Assembly: GCF_014297275.1 (NCBI RefSeq)
Contig: NZ_JACOQK010000001.1
Location: forward strand, 1,240,001 to 1,304,000
Length of the DNA stretch: 64,000 nucleotides
Direction of reading: 5' to 3'
Source: Clostridium facile
GTDB lineage: Bacteria; Bacillota; Clostridia; Oscillospirales; Ruminococcaceae
Shown here one piece after another: positions 1 through 9,365 of the stretch. Each line of letters begins with the position of its first letter. Positions within the stretch are counted from its first letter, which is position 1. Position numbers and translations under genes: made by a program. The notes under the pieces are model-generated. The model was not told where the DNA came from, ran no database searches, and saw only the letters and a list, made by a program, of their open reading frames with translations.

Positions 1-3000
1 CAGCTTCTGTACCATTGCCAACCGGACAATACCGTAGCTATTTAGGCGCTGTAGCAATGAATATGGATACCAAGGAAATCATTGATATTTCCGACCATGT
101 TTCCTATGTTACAGAGGATACCCCAGGTGTTTATAGTTCTTCTAACCATCCTGCGATCAATGGGGAAACTTTTACTGCTGATAAAGCGTTTGATGGTGAC
201 TATTCCACTCGGTGGAATGCCGGAAAAGGTCAAACCACCGACCAGTGGCTGGAAGCCCGCTATGCGGAAGATACCACGGTAGACCGTATCGTAATCCGGG
301 AGGCTTTAGGGAGAATTGACAGTTATGCAATCCAATATTTTGACGGTGAAAACTGGATTGATATTTCCATCGGAACCACAATCGGTGAACAAAAAGAAAT
401 TCAATTTGATTCCCCAGTCACTGCGAAAAGGTTCCGTTTGATGATCCACAGCGCTGGATTAACCGGAACAGATGATGATTCTAAACTAGCCTCTATTTAT
501 GAAATAGAACTATTCAACGGCTCTACAAAACTCCCACCCCCAAGCGCTGGGGAAGAATCGGTAGACCGTGTGACCTATACTGTTCCAGAAGGGAACTGGA
601 AACTGATGGCTTTTGCTACTGTAAAAGATGGGGATGATTTGGTGGACTATCTCAGCAAATCTGCTGTAGAACACTTTGTCGATATCACTCATGAAGCCTA
701 CTATCAGGAATTTTCTGAATATTTTGGAACCGTTATTGATTCTGCTTTCTTTGATGAACCACCACTTTACCGTGCGTCCGGCAGAACCTGGACTGGGGAA
801 TTCAATACCATGTTTGAGGAAGCAAATGGATATAATCCAATTACCCTCTACCCTGCTCTGTGGTATGATATCGGAGAAGATACTTCCTATGCCAGAAACG
901 CACTTATGGGATTCCGTGCGGAACTGTTCGCTTCCAATTATATTGGAACCATGACTGACTGGTGTCATGAACATGGCATTAAAATGACCGGCCACATGGA
1001 TCAAGAGGAAAACGTCAACCCTGTTACTTCTGACGGGGATCTGATGAAGGTATTCAAATATCAGGATATACCTGGTGTGGATGAAGTATTCAGCTATGAC
1101 CGTGCCCGTAAAGCATATAAAATTGTCAGCTCCTCCGCTAACAACTGGGATAAAGGCCTGGTAATGACCGAATCCTACGGCGGCATGGGAGAAGGCATGG
1201 GCATCCCAGTGATGTATAAAGACATCATGAACCAATATGCAAAAGGAATTAACTATGTTGTACCTCACGCAATCTGGTACAACAACACCCAAAATGTACA
1301 AAATCCACCAGAACTTTCCTGGAGAAGCGAACAGTACGGTCCTGAACTTGCCAACTATAACAATTTTATTGGCAGAACCAGCGGACTGCTGCAAAATGGA
1401 CGTCATGTAGCCGATATTGGGGTTCTCTATCCAATCGATACTCTGCAAGGCGCTTTCCAGTTTGATATTGGCGACCCTTACACCGGCAATGTTACCCCGG
1501 AAGAAGCGGACTACATGGAAGTTGGAGATTATCTTTCTTCTACCTTACGCCGTGATTTTACCTATTTACATCCAGAAGTAATCGCGGAAAAATGTACCGT
1601 AGAAGGCGATACTTTTCAACTGAATAATGAAGTCAACTACGAAAACTACAAAGTGATTGTGATTCCCGGTTGTAAAACCATCAGTTGGGAAGCATTGAAA
1701 AAAATCCGGGAATTCTACGACAACGGCGGCAAAGTAGTGGCAACAACTCAATTACCTTATATGTCGTCTGAAAAAGGACATAACCAGGATGTAGTTGACA
1801 CAATCAAATACATGTTTGGTGTAGACGAAGACTTTATCTATGGCAATCACTCAAGAACCTACACTGCATCTTCCTATTTCCAAAATAATCCTACTTATGC
1901 AGCAGAAAAAGCGTTTGATGGTGTTGCTTCCCTGGATAGCAGATGGAATGCCGGCGACCTCTCTGGCGGTGATCAATGGCTGGAAGTTGATTTTGGCACT
2001 CCTACTACAGTAAACAAAACAGTGATTACCGAAAGTGCTCCATACCGTGTTACTCAATACCATATTCAGTACTGGGATGGTTCCCAATGGGTAAACTGCG
2101 CAGAAGGAACTTCTATTGGAGATCACAAAACCAATTATTTTGAGCCAGTTACCACAACAAAACTCCGTTTGTATGTGGATACTATTGTTTCCGATAGTGT
2201 TTCCATCCAGGAGTTTGAAGTATATAACAATGATAGTGAAAACCTGGCATTAGAACCAGAAAAAATAGCGGATAACAGCAATGAAAACGGTGGACGTTGC
2301 CAGTTTGTCGGTGTTAATTTCCGTAAAACATTAGGACCTGCATTGGACAATGTTGTAGAAAACTATGATGTCGAAATTGACCCTGTTTCTACTTCTGGCG
2401 GAGATTTGACCTATATCCACAAAGTAAAAGAGAATAATGATATTTACTATTTCGCGAATTCCAGCGATAATCCAGTAAACACTTATGTCAATATCCGCAA
2501 AGAGTTTGAAAATCCAATGGTTTGGGATCCACATACAGGAACAAAATACGCACCTGAATACACTGTGGACAACGGTATTACTCGGATTAAACTGGATATT
2601 GATGCTGTAAAATCTGTATTTATTATTGATGAAAATACATCTTCTTCCTCCCAAACAGACAAAACGATTTTGAAAACTGTAATTGATGAGGCAAAAAGAT
2701 TACAGCAAACAGAAGAATATGCAAACGCAATTCCTGCTGTAAAACAATCTTTCCAAAAATCATTGGATAACGCCCAAAATGTCTATGATAACCTTGCCGC
2801 AACCCAAAAAGATGTTGTGGAAGCATGGAGCAATTTAATCAAAGAAATCCATAAATTAGGCTTTCAGGCAGGAGATAAAACGGAATTGCAGGCATTGTAT
2901 GACCAGGTAAAAGATACAAATTTAGATGATTATCTGGATGGCGTAACAAAAGAAAACTTTAAAACCGCATTAGCTAATGCCAAAACTGTTTTAGATGACA

Positions 3001-3617
3001 AAAATGCCCTTGACACCGAAATTCAAAAAGCATACAATGAACTAAAGTCTGCTTTTGAAGCATTGGAGGAAAAACCTTCTGAAACAGTGGATAAATCCCA
3101 GTTGGAAAACTTGCTACAACAATGTGACAGCTATCAACAGGATCAATTCACACCAAATACATGGGAAGTATTTGTGCCAGCTCTGAAAACAGCTCAAAAC
3201 ATTTATGCAAAGCCAGATGCAACACAAGACGAAGTCAATAGCGCAACAGACACCTTATTAAATGCTATGTTACAACTGCGTTATAAGGCAGATAAATCTA
3301 TTCTGGAAAACATGGTAGCACAATTGGAAACCATGGATACTTCCGGTTATACCCCTGAAAGTCTTGCAGTTCTTAATGCGGCAATCCAAGAGGCAAAAAC
3401 GGTATTACAAGATGAAAACCTGAGTAAAGAAAACCAATCTGTAGTTGATACCCAGGTGGAAAATTTGATTGCGGCAGTTGCAAGCTTGGAAAAACAAAAT
3501 AGCCCAAATATTATTGAAAAGGCTGCTGCTACAGGAGATGTTGCTCCAATTGCGGGCATTGTATTGTTAGCATTGGCTGGTACAGAGATAATCGCTTTGA
3601 GAAAACGCAAAAAATAG
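1..3617 (+). CDS. GH106-like glycosidase with two F5/8C domains, FIVAR repeats and wall-anchor tail (5' partial)
   Basis: The frame is open to the left edge of the window, so the signal peptide and first part lie outside. The TTG at 15 is only an internal codon. Visible order, counted from codon 15: an F5/8C (CBM32-like) domain at about 35-170 with the typical AFDGDYSTRWNAG signature; the C-terminal half of a GH106-like (PF17132-type) catalytic region at about 178-600; a second F5/8C domain at about 615-745; alpha-helical FIVAR-type repeats at about 865-1160; and a sorting tail with AAATGD, a hydrophobic stretch and RKRKK. By family knowledge this is a secreted enzyme acting on rhamnose-containing glycans. 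The exact family is inferred from resemblance to the related proteins at 46.9 and 52.6 kb. A carbohydrate-binding domain inserted within the catalytic region is unusual. A strong terminator follows. Confidence 0.8.
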   Translation, partial: ASVPLPTGQYRSYLGAVAMNMDTKEIIDISDHVSYVTEDTPGVYSSSNHPAINGETFTADKAFDGDYSTRWNAGKGQTTDQWLEARYAEDTTVDRIVIREALGRIDSYAIQYFDGENWIDISIGTTIGEQKEIQFDSPVTAKRFRLMIHSAGLTGTDDDSKLASIYEIELFNGSTKLPPPSAGEESVDRVTYTVPEGNWKLMAFATVKDGDDLVDYLSKSAVEHFVDITHEAYYQEFSEYFGTVIDSAFFDEPPLYRASGRTWTGEFNTMFEEANGYNPITLYPALWYDIGEDTSYARNALMGFRAELFASNYIGTMTDWCHEHGIKMTGHMDQEENVNPVTSDGDLMKVFKYQDIPGVDEVFSYDRARKAYKIVSSSANNWDKGLVMTESYGGMGEGMGIPVMYKDIMNQYAKGINYVVPHAIWYNNTQNVQNPPELSWRSEQYGPELANYNNFIGRTSGLLQNGRHVADIGVLYPIDTLQGAFQFDIGDPYTGNVTPEEADYMEVGDYLSSTLRRDFTYLHPEVIAEKCTVEGDTFQLNNEVNYENYKVIVIPGCKTISWEALKKIREFYDNGGKVVATTQLPYMSSEKGHNQDVVDTIKYMFGVDEDFIYGNHSRTYTASSYFQNNPTYAAEKAFDGVASLDSRWNAGDLSGGDQWLEVDFGTPTTVNKTVITESAPYRVTQYHIQYWDGSQWVNCAEGTSIGDHKTNYFEPVTTTKLRLYVDTIVSDSVSIQEFEVYNNDSENLALEPEKIADNSNENGGRCQFVGVNFRKTLGPALDNVVENYDVEIDPVSTSGGDLTYIHKVKENNDIYYFANSSDNPVNTYVNIRKEFENPMVWDPHTGTKYAPEYTVDNGITRIKLDIDAVKSVFIIDENTSSSSQTDKTILKTVIDEAKRLQQTEEYANAIPAVKQSFQKSLDNAQNVYDNLAATQKDVVEAWSNLIKEIHKLGFQAGDKTELQALYDQVKDTNLDDYLDGVTKENFKTALANAKTVLDDKNALDTEIQKAYNELKSAFEALEEKPSETVDKSQLENLLQQCDSYQQDQFTPNTWEVFVPALKTAQNIYAKPDATQDEVNSATDTLLNAMLQLRYKADKSILENMVAQLETMDTSGYTPESLAVLNAAIQEAKTVLQDENLSKENQSVVDTQVENLIAAVASLEKQNSPNIIEKAAATGDVAPIAGIVLLALAGTEIIALRKRKK

Positions 3618-3652
3618 CATTGTTTCTTTATTGAAACTATATAACAATTATC

Positions 3653-3688
3653 AAAAAACCTCAACCAGTTTTCTGGTTGAGGTTTTTT
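3653..3688 (+). terminator. Rho-independent terminator after the first glycosidase gene
   Basis: Perfect stem AACCTCAACCAG / CTGGTTGAGGTT with loop TTTT, flanked by A and T runs. It lies 36 nt past the stop codon at 3617. Confidence 0.9.
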
Positions 3689-3818
3689 GATATCAATTTC
3701 CTCTAAAATTTACAATATCGTTTATTTCCTCTCCATTTTTATATCAGACAGAAATAATTGAAAGGTTTATTTTCATTGTATCCATATCCACTATTTCAGC
3801 CTTTTGTTGTGGTTAAAT

Positions 3819-3944
3819 TCAGGTTTTATTTCGATACCATTCCCTCCATAACAGCAACAATGTAATACAGTTAATAACAATTGTGATAATATCGTTAGTT
3901 AATTTAATCTTTCGATAGATTGTCAATGCTTTTTTATGTTCCAT
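3819..3944 (-). CDS. 41-aa predicted single-pass membrane peptide
   Basis: A short reading frame starts at ATG (3942-3944), 7 nt after an AGGAGG-type ribosome binding site, and ends at TGA. The peptide begins MEHKKALTIYRKIKL, has one hydrophobic segment at about residues 18-33 (IITIVINCITLLLLW) and ends with a charged tail. A TATAAT-like -10 sits at 3998-4003 on the same strand. I do not recognise a family. It stands alone between the glycosidase gene and the divergent DUF421 gene, and it fills most of an otherwise empty 450-nt gap. The strong ribosome binding site and clear membrane segment support a real gene; no homology could be checked. Confidence 0.5.
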   Translation of the reverse strand: MEHKKALTIYRKIKLTNDIITIVINCITLLLLWREWYRNKT

Positions 3945-4069
3945 TTTGCCTATCCTCCTATTCTCTAGTTTGTTGTTATCTTGTTTCATCTGATTCTAAT
4001 TATACATAATACTATTGCATTTATTCGCTCGATAGGTGGTATACTAAAAGGAGTAAAGGAGGTTTTGGT

Positions 4070-4747
4070 ATGTTGATTGTTATGATCCGCGCAATTCTGT
4101 TATATATTCTAATTATATTTTGTATGCGTTTTATGGGAAAACGCCAAATTGGTGAATTACAACCTGGAGAATTGGTTATAACAATGATGATTTCCAATAT
4201 GGCAATCCTACCAATCGAAGATACCAATATCCCCATGCTTGCAGGAGCTGTCCCTATCTTAATTTTAGTTTGTTTTGAGATTATCCTCTCTGTCTTTACT
4301 TTAAGATGGAAAAAGCTGCGTAAATTTATTTCTGGAAGTCCGGTAGTCATCATTGAAAATGGAGTTCTAAAGCAACAAGAATTAAAAAAGCTGCGGTTCT
4401 CTATTGATGACTTGATGGAAGGTCTACGTTCCAAAGATATTTTTAACGTATCAGAAGTATTATATGCTCTGGTAGAAACCAATGGCAAAATTAGCGTGGT
4501 AAAAAAAGGAGCGAGCCAAACTATTACAGCCAATATGTTGAATTTGGAAGTACAGGAAGAAATCCCTCCTACTATCGTTATCAGTGATGGCATTTTAGTA
4601 AAAGAAAATATAGAAAAATATCATATTGATCCAAATTGGATAAACGAAATTTTAAAGAAAAAACATTTATCCCAAAAGGATGTTTTTATTATGACAACTA
4701 CACCCCAACAAACCTATCAGATTATTCGAAAAGAGGCTATATCATGA
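4070..4747 (+). CDS. DUF421 (YetF-type) membrane protein
   Basis: A 225-aa protein with the DUF421 architecture: two or three N-terminal membrane helices (residues 1-75) containing the family signature RFMGKRQIGELQPGELV, followed by a cytoplasmic alpha/beta region with SGSPVVIIENG and LRSKDIFNVSEVLYALVE. DUF421 proteins are widespread in spore-forming Firmicutes (YetF, YrbG, YkjA) and have no settled biochemical role. An AAAGGAGG ribosome binding site precedes the ATG. The stop overlaps the start of the next gene (ATGA at 4744-4747), so the two are almost certainly translationally coupled. Confidence 0.9.
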   Translation: MLIVMIRAILLYILIIFCMRFMGKRQIGELQPGELVITMMISNMAILPIEDTNIPMLAGAVPILILVCFEIILSVFTLRWKKLRKFISGSPVVIIENGVLKQQELKKLRFSIDDLMEGLRSKDIFNVSEVLYALVETNGKISVVKKGASQTITANMLNLEVQEEIPPTIVISDGILVKENIEKYHIDPNWINEILKKKHLSQKDVFIMTTTPQQTYQIIRKEAIS

Positions 4748-5124
4748 AGCGGTTATTTGTCTCGTTAGGGATTATTACTGTTATTTTAACGATCAGTTTA
4801 GTTGGTCTGTGGCATTTAAATTTTGTGACAGACCAGGTAGAGGAATACACCACCAACATACAAACCGCATTGGACCAAAACAATATAACAAAAGCCCAAG
4901 AACTGAATTATCAGCTCTCAGGCTTTTGGGAACGGCAACACCGTTATTTAACATTATATATCCGCCATAATAATATAGATGAAATTAGCAAAACAATTTC
5001 TGAATTAGAACAATACCTCCAACGCACAGATTATGCGGAGTTCTCTTCCAGGTTAAGCTACATCCAACAACTGATGTTGGATATGAGAGATGCCGAAATT
5101 CCTATTCTTTTCAATATATTATAA
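4744..5124 (+). CDS. DUF4363-like membrane-anchored protein
   Basis: A 126-aa protein starting at the ATG that overlaps the DUF421 stop. Its N-terminus (MKRLFVSLGIITVILTISLVG) is one membrane anchor. The rest is helical and extracytoplasmic (ALDQNNITKAQELNYQL, SELEQYLQRTDYAEF), typical of the DUF4363 family that accompanies DUF421 genes in Clostridia. A longer frame reaches upstream but lies inside the DUF421 gene. Function is unknown. Its TAA directly abuts the stop of nrdR on the other strand. Confidence 0.8.
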   Translation: MKRLFVSLGIITVILTISLVGLWHLNFVTDQVEEYTTNIQTALDQNNITKAQELNYQLSGFWERQHRYLTLYIRHNNIDEISKTISELEQYLQRTDYAEFSSRLSYIQQLMLDMRDAEIPILFNIL

Positions 5125-5571
5125 CTATTTCAAGCTTTTTAACTCTTCCATAAATTCATCTAAAGTAGAAAACTCACGGTACACCGAGACAAATCGGATA
5201 TATGCTACTAGATCAATATCCTTTAGTTTTTGCATTGCCAACTCGGCAATATCATTGGATGATACTTCCCGAACAAATGAATTAAGCAGAGAAGCCTCAA
5301 TATCAGCAACTGCCTTTTCCAATATTTCAATCGAAACTGGACGCTTTCCACATGCCCTTAATAACCGGTTTAATAGTTTTTGACGGTCAAAAGGCTGGCG
5401 GGAATGGTCTTTTTTTACCACCATTAACGGTGTAGTTTCAATTATTTCATAAGTAGTAAAACGTCCACCACATTGGATGCATTCTCTTCTACGCCTAATT
5501 TTAGATCCTTCTTCTGTTGGACGGGAATCAATCACTTTGCTTTCATTATAACCACAAAACGGGCATTTCAC
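5125..5571 (-). CDS. nrdR: Transcriptional repressor NrdR
   Basis: NrdR represses ribonucleotide reductase genes when dATP is high. The 148-aa length matches the family. The N-terminal zinc ribbon has CPFCG (residues 3-7) and [12 protein letters not shown], separated by the family motif [19 protein letters not shown]. An ATP-cone domain (about 49-139) follows with [24 protein letters not shown]. Translation starts at GTG (5569-5571) behind a GGGGAGA ribosome binding site. It is monocistronic and convergent with the DUF421/DUF4363 pair, with no terminator between the abutting stop codons. No NrdR boxes were seen nearby. Confidence 0.96.
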   Translation of the reverse strand: MKCPFCGYNESKVIDSRPTEEGSKIRRRRECIQCGGRFTTYEIIETTPLMVVKKDHSRQPFDRQKLLNRLLRACGKRPVSIEILEKAVADIEASLLNSFVREVSSNDIAELAMQKLKDIDLVAYIRFVSVYREFSTLDEFMEELKSLK

Positions 5572-6051
5572 TGGAACATCTCCCCTTTTTATGAAACTAA
5601 CTCTTTAAGCTAATCTGCCATAACAAAATAAAATTTTTTTCATTAAAATAATACATATAACACAGTGCTATTTTATTCTGCTACACTTTAAATTGATAGA
5701 AACAAAATAATATTTACTATAGTAAACTAGTAAAACAATGAAGTGTTTATACTACAACAAATTCTATCAGACCATATATTATATCAGTCTAATTTAATAC
5801 CATACTAATTATACATTGTAATAATTAAATATTTGGTTCTGTTAAAAATGTGTTGTCAACAAATAAAATAGTATCCATGTTCGCTAACCGATAGGTTTAA
5901 ATAAAAATCTTATTCTATTTTTTATTACGTTGCGCTTTTATGCGCATAAGTAAAATAAAATAGTACCTATTTTCACTAACCGATAGGTTTGAATAAAAAT
6001 CTATTCTATTTTTTATAGTATCATAAAAATTGGAAAAATACAATCTTTTTC
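5572..6051. other. 480-nt AT-rich intergenic region with a tandem structured repeat
   Basis: No credible protein gene. The left 290 nt are very AT-rich, with no clear signals beyond the nrdR upstream region. The right part (5861-6016) holds two copies of a 65-nt structured element, described separately. Confidence 0.6.
5861..6016. repeat. Two-copy tandem repeat, 92-nt period, with nested hairpins
   Basis: Copy 1 is 5861-5925 and copy 2 is 5953-6016. Both start AAATAAAATAG, share CTAACCGATAGGTTT in the middle and end TATTCTATTTTTTAT. Within each copy, AACC-GATA-GGTT can form a hairpin with a GNRA-type tetraloop, and AATAAAATAG can pair with CTATTTTTTATT across it. The spacer holds a separate stem, TGCGC/GCGCA. 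Seen directly; function unknown. It could be a small-RNA pair or a decayed mobile element. Confidence 0.65.
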
Positions 6052-6336
6052 TCAATAAATTGATGTGGTTTCTACTAAAAAATCATAGAGTACATCATCA
6101 ATGTGACAAATGTCAACATCATTTTCTGCCAGCAAAGAAAGAAAACACCATGTTGTTTCTTCAGACTCAGATAGGTTTTGGCATTCATACACTAACTGTC
6201 CTGTCGTAATTTCTGTAATACGAATACCATATTCAGTAAATTCTCCCATATCTACGTCCTTTACAGCATGGTGTGTCATTTCATAGTTATGTTGTCCATC
6301 ACATAAAATAGTTTTAATAATTTTGTCCTGATTCAT
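6052..6336 (-). CDS. DUF6514-like small protein
   Basis: A 94-aa protein. Translation most likely starts at the ATG of MNQDK (6334-6336), because GGGAGG lies 8 nt upstream; an earlier TTG in frame overlaps that ribosome binding site. The sequence EYGIRITEITTGQLVYEC and the acidic C-terminal half (LAENDVDICHIDDVLYDFL) resemble the DUF6514 family of small cytoplasmic proteins in Clostridia. Function is unknown. It is a single gene, flanked by the structured tandem repeat downstream and a featureless AT-rich gap upstream. Confidence 0.65.
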   Translation of the reverse strand: MNQDKIIKTILCDGQHNYEMTHHAVKDVDMGEFTEYGIRITEITTGQLVYECQNLSESEETTWCFLSLLAENDVDICHIDDVLYDFLVETTSIY

Positions 6337-6663
6337 TATTGCTTTTCCTCCCAAAGCGTTTTAATTTTTCCAGGCACTATTATATAACAGCTTTCCACAA
6401 TAATCCACTAATTTTATTCGACAACAATCAACAAATATTTAAACGCTATAGGCGTTATGTTATTTATTTTTCACAAACATTCAACATTATTGCTAAATTC
6501 GATTACCACTTATTTGTTTTCATTTTAAAAATTATACAATATGGAAAATATTTCTATAAAATAAATCAACACTTCGTAAAAATACGACAATTTGTTTTAT
6601 TTAAACAACAAAAACGTTTTTGCAACCCGTTTTTCGTTAAAGTCCACAATTGGTATTGCCGTT
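6337..6663. other. AT-rich gap, nothing recognised
   Basis: 327 nt with very high A+T. A plus-strand open frame crosses it (about 6339-6713) but has no ribosome binding site, is rich in F/Y/K as expected of random AT-rich DNA, and runs into the gene on the other strand. No terminator or RNA gene was identified. Confidence 0.5.
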
Positions 6664-7452
6664 TTATAGCAAATTTGCCATATAGCTTTCTAAAAATTGA
6701 TATCCTTGTATAATCTCAGAATACTCCTGATAACTTTTACGGTATACCTCAATAAAGACAGCTCCTTGATAATTTTGTTTTTTAAGTATGGGAATCAGCC
6801 CCAAAATTTTTCCATCCCCTTTGCCTGGTAACAAACAATCCTGTTGTCCTTTCCGGTCGCTAAAGTGAATATGGCGTACTTGCTCTCCCATTACTTTTAA
6901 CATTTCTATTGGTGATACTTCACTGCGAATACACTGCTTTGTATCCAAAGTAAAATGGACAGAATCCCCTAGTTGTTGTTTCATTCTTTGGATGAAATCA
7001 ATATTACGACTTTTACAGCGGGCAACATTCTCCTGTAACAATTCTATTCCAGCTGATTTTGCATACTCGTTCAGTTTATCAAACCGTTCAAAATATAGGT
7101 TGTCTTCACACAAAACATCTTTATGCGCCCCATGAAAAATCAAATATTTTGCCCCTATCCTATTACAAAATTCAAAATAGTGCTGGTATAGACAAACCCC
7201 ATCCTCAAAACGCCTTTTATAATTACTAAAAAATAAAAGTGGTTCCATACCAGAAGTAAAGGGGTGCACAGAAACTACCTGTGTCATCCCCTGTTTTAAT
7301 ATCTCCTGTAACCTTTTCACGAACGGAACTTCTAGTTCTGAAAAAGTATTTAAAAAAATCTCAATGTATGGAACCTGATGGGAAACCAATTCATATAACG
7401 CATTTTCTGTGGGCTCTGGATAATAGCACGCTGTAGATACCCCGCATTTCAT
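6664..7452 (-). CDS. Xylose-isomerase-like TIM-barrel protein (sugar phosphate isomerase/epimerase family)
   Basis: A 262-aa protein of the AP endonuclease 2 / sugar-phosphate isomerase-epimerase superfamily. The beta-strand pattern is clear: MKCGVSTACYYP at the start, YLIFHGAHK (about 112-120), ELLQENVARCKS (about 147-158), HFTLDTKQC (about 178-186), HIHFSDRKG (about 205-213) and VFIEVYRKSY near the end. The Glu, Asp and His residues in these strands match the usual metal ligands. The substrate cannot be told from sequence. Its start lies 18 nt after the stop of the OppA-like lipoprotein gene, so the two probably share a transcript. Confidence 0.8.
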   Translation of the reverse strand: MKCGVSTACYYPEPTENALYELVSHQVPYIEIFLNTFSELEVPFVKRLQEILKQGMTQVVSVHPFTSGMEPLLFFSNYKRRFEDGVCLYQHYFEFCNRIGAKYLIFHGAHKDVLCEDNLYFERFDKLNEYAKSAGIELLQENVARCKSRNIDFIQRMKQQLGDSVHFTLDTKQCIRSEVSPIEMLKVMGEQVRHIHFSDRKGQQDCLLPGKGDGKILGLIPILKKQNYQGAVFIEVYRKSYQEYSEIIQGYQFLESYMANLL

Positions 7453-7470
7453 TCATGGTCACCTCATATT

Positions 7471-9090
7471 CTATTTTTGTTTTGTCGCATATTTAAATTG
7501 GATCAGACGTCCAGCAGAATCAAACACCAGATGATCCACCCCAGTACGAGTAACAAAATATTCTTTTTGAAAATACAATGGTAAAAATACAGAGCCAGAT
7601 AACAAAATCTGTTCCGCCTGTTGGCAGGCTGATACCATATCATCTACACTCACAGCAGATTCTGCCTGATTCATTGCCTGAACAAATGCAGGAGAAGAAT
7701 CTTGCACCTGCTCTCCATCCAAAAATTGAGATAACATATCTTCTGGAGAACTTCCTGTATTGGTAACAGAAATTAAAGCACAATCATAATTTTTTGTCTT
7801 TAAAGCTTGCTGGTATTCCTTATCGGATAAACCAGTAATTTTAAAATAAACTCCTAAATTACTTTGCCATTGCTGGGAAATCTGTTGTACTAACGTTTCA
7901 ACTTCCTCTGGTACAATCAATTCTTTTTGATTAATATCAGATAAATTCAATTGAGCTAAGCCGTTTTGTAAATGTTGCCTTGCTTGTTCTATATTGTAAT
8001 AATTTGGAATAGCTGACTCTGGAAGATCTCGGTACGATTGATCCAATATCTTAACAGAAGAAGGGACAACAGCATTGGTATTTACAGTAGATTCTGGTAA
8101 ATACGACTCATATTGGCTGCGATCTATGCTCATCATAAATGCCATCCGAATATCCTGATTACTCCATTCTGGTCTTTCTGTATTAAACGCCAGTCCCCAT
8201 ACTGTATTTTCAAAATCTTTGGAAACAAAGTCCTTAGAGGAAAGCTGTGAATACTCTTTCGCTGTTAAAATACCAATATCTATGGTATCACTATTTAACG
8301 CCTCCAGCGCCTCTTCTGAAGTACGGATCGTCAAATTAGCACCAGAAGCTACTGTTGGCAAAGCAGATTGGTATACTGGATTTTGACGAATACGCACATA
8401 ATGCTCTACAGACCATTCTTTCATATAGAAAGGGCCATTGGAAAGGGTGTGCTCTAAGTCCAGACCATATCTTCCTTTTGTTTCATTAAAAAATGTTTCA
8501 TTACAAGGCATTGCTGGCGTTGTTGTCATCAGTTCTAAAAACATCGCATTTGGTGCTTCTAAATAAACTGTAAGGGTGGTATCGTTTTCCGCTACTACCC
8601 CTAATTGATCAACCGAAAGCCCATTTTCATGGACTGCCTTTGCATTTTTAATACAATAAAAGTTTGCCGCAAAAGGAGAATTCGTATTGGGATTTAATAA
8701 TCTGCGGAAAGCAAATTGAAAATCATATGCTGTTACCGGAGTATTATAACTTTCTGTTCCATCTTCTGGGTCATTCTTATAACGGTGCATCCATTTTGCA
8801 TCAGAACGAAGATGGAAAGTATAGGTCATTTTGTCATCAGAAACATCATAGCTTGTTGCAACGCCCTCGGACAACTTGCCATCTTCCTCTTTCGTCAGCA
8901 GTCCTTCATAAATATTTTGGATGACTAACATGGAATTATAATCAGATGCTACCTGTGGGTCAAGGCTTTGTGGGTCATCTGTTAAGCTATAACTCATCAA
9001 CTTTCCTGTAGCGTCACCAGAACCCCCACATCCTGCTAACATAACACTAATACATACACAAAGCAACAAGCAAATGATCCTTCTTTTCAT
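7471..9090 (-). CDS. Peptide ABC transporter substrate-binding lipoprotein (OppA/SBP_bac_5 family)
   Basis: A 539-aa secreted lipoprotein. The signal peptide runs MKRRIICLLLCVCISVMLAGC and the lipobox LAGC places the lipidated Cys at residue 21. The mature part has the family 5 solute-binding features: SYSLTDDPQSLDPQ, IYEGLLTKEEDGKL, a YDFQFAFRRLLNP region, YMKEWSVEHYVRIRQNP and MAFMMSIDRSQY. It would capture oligopeptides at the outer membrane face. No permease or ATPase genes are adjacent, so it either uses a transporter encoded elsewhere or serves another role. The TIM-barrel gene follows 18 nt downstream. An AGGTG ribosome binding site precedes the ATG. Confidence 0.9.
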   Translation of the reverse strand: MKRRIICLLLCVCISVMLAGCGGSGDATGKLMSYSLTDDPQSLDPQVASDYNSMLVIQNIYEGLLTKEEDGKLSEGVATSYDVSDDKMTYTFHLRSDAKWMHRYKNDPEDGTESYNTPVTAYDFQFAFRRLLNPNTNSPFAANFYCIKNAKAVHENGLSVDQLGVVAENDTTLTVYLEAPNAMFLELMTTTPAMPCNETFFNETKGRYGLDLEHTLSNGPFYMKEWSVEHYVRIRQNPVYQSALPTVASGANLTIRTSEEALEALNSDTIDIGILTAKEYSQLSSKDFVSKDFENTVWGLAFNTERPEWSNQDIRMAFMMSIDRSQYESYLPESTVNTNAVVPSSVKILDQSYRDLPESAIPNYYNIEQARQHLQNGLAQLNLSDINQKELIVPEEVETLVQQISQQWQSNLGVYFKITGLSDKEYQQALKTKNYDCALISVTNTGSSPEDMLSQFLDGEQVQDSSPAFVQAMNQAESAVSVDDMVSACQQAEQILLSGSVFLPLYFQKEYFVTRTGVDHLVFDSAGRLIQFKYATKQK

Positions 9091-9365
9091 TTTTACACCT
9101 CAATCAAATCTATCTTAAATACTAAAATCATTTTTTGTCGTTAATTATTCCGCTTTTATTATAACAAGACATTGCGTTTAACTCAATAGAATTTGCTATT
9201 TTGTAAGTGTTATTTCATAAAAAAGTAAAATATAATTCGTGCGATTATACCAAAATTTTGTATTTTATTCTTATTAAACAGAATTTATGTAATGTTTCTA
9301 TTGCAATTTATTAAAAAATATTATAGAATATATTCATATATCTAACAAAATAGGGGTATTCAATT

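Noticed and set aside
510..1448. Long minus-strand open frame (312 codons) inside the first glycosidase gene
   Set aside because: Antisense shadow: the plus-strand frame shows clear domain signatures, and the minus frame has no ribosome binding site or recognisable motif.
6339..6713. Plus-strand frame of 124 codons in an AT-rich gap
   Set aside because: No ribosome binding site, low-complexity F/K/Y content, overlaps the TIM-barrel gene on the other strand.
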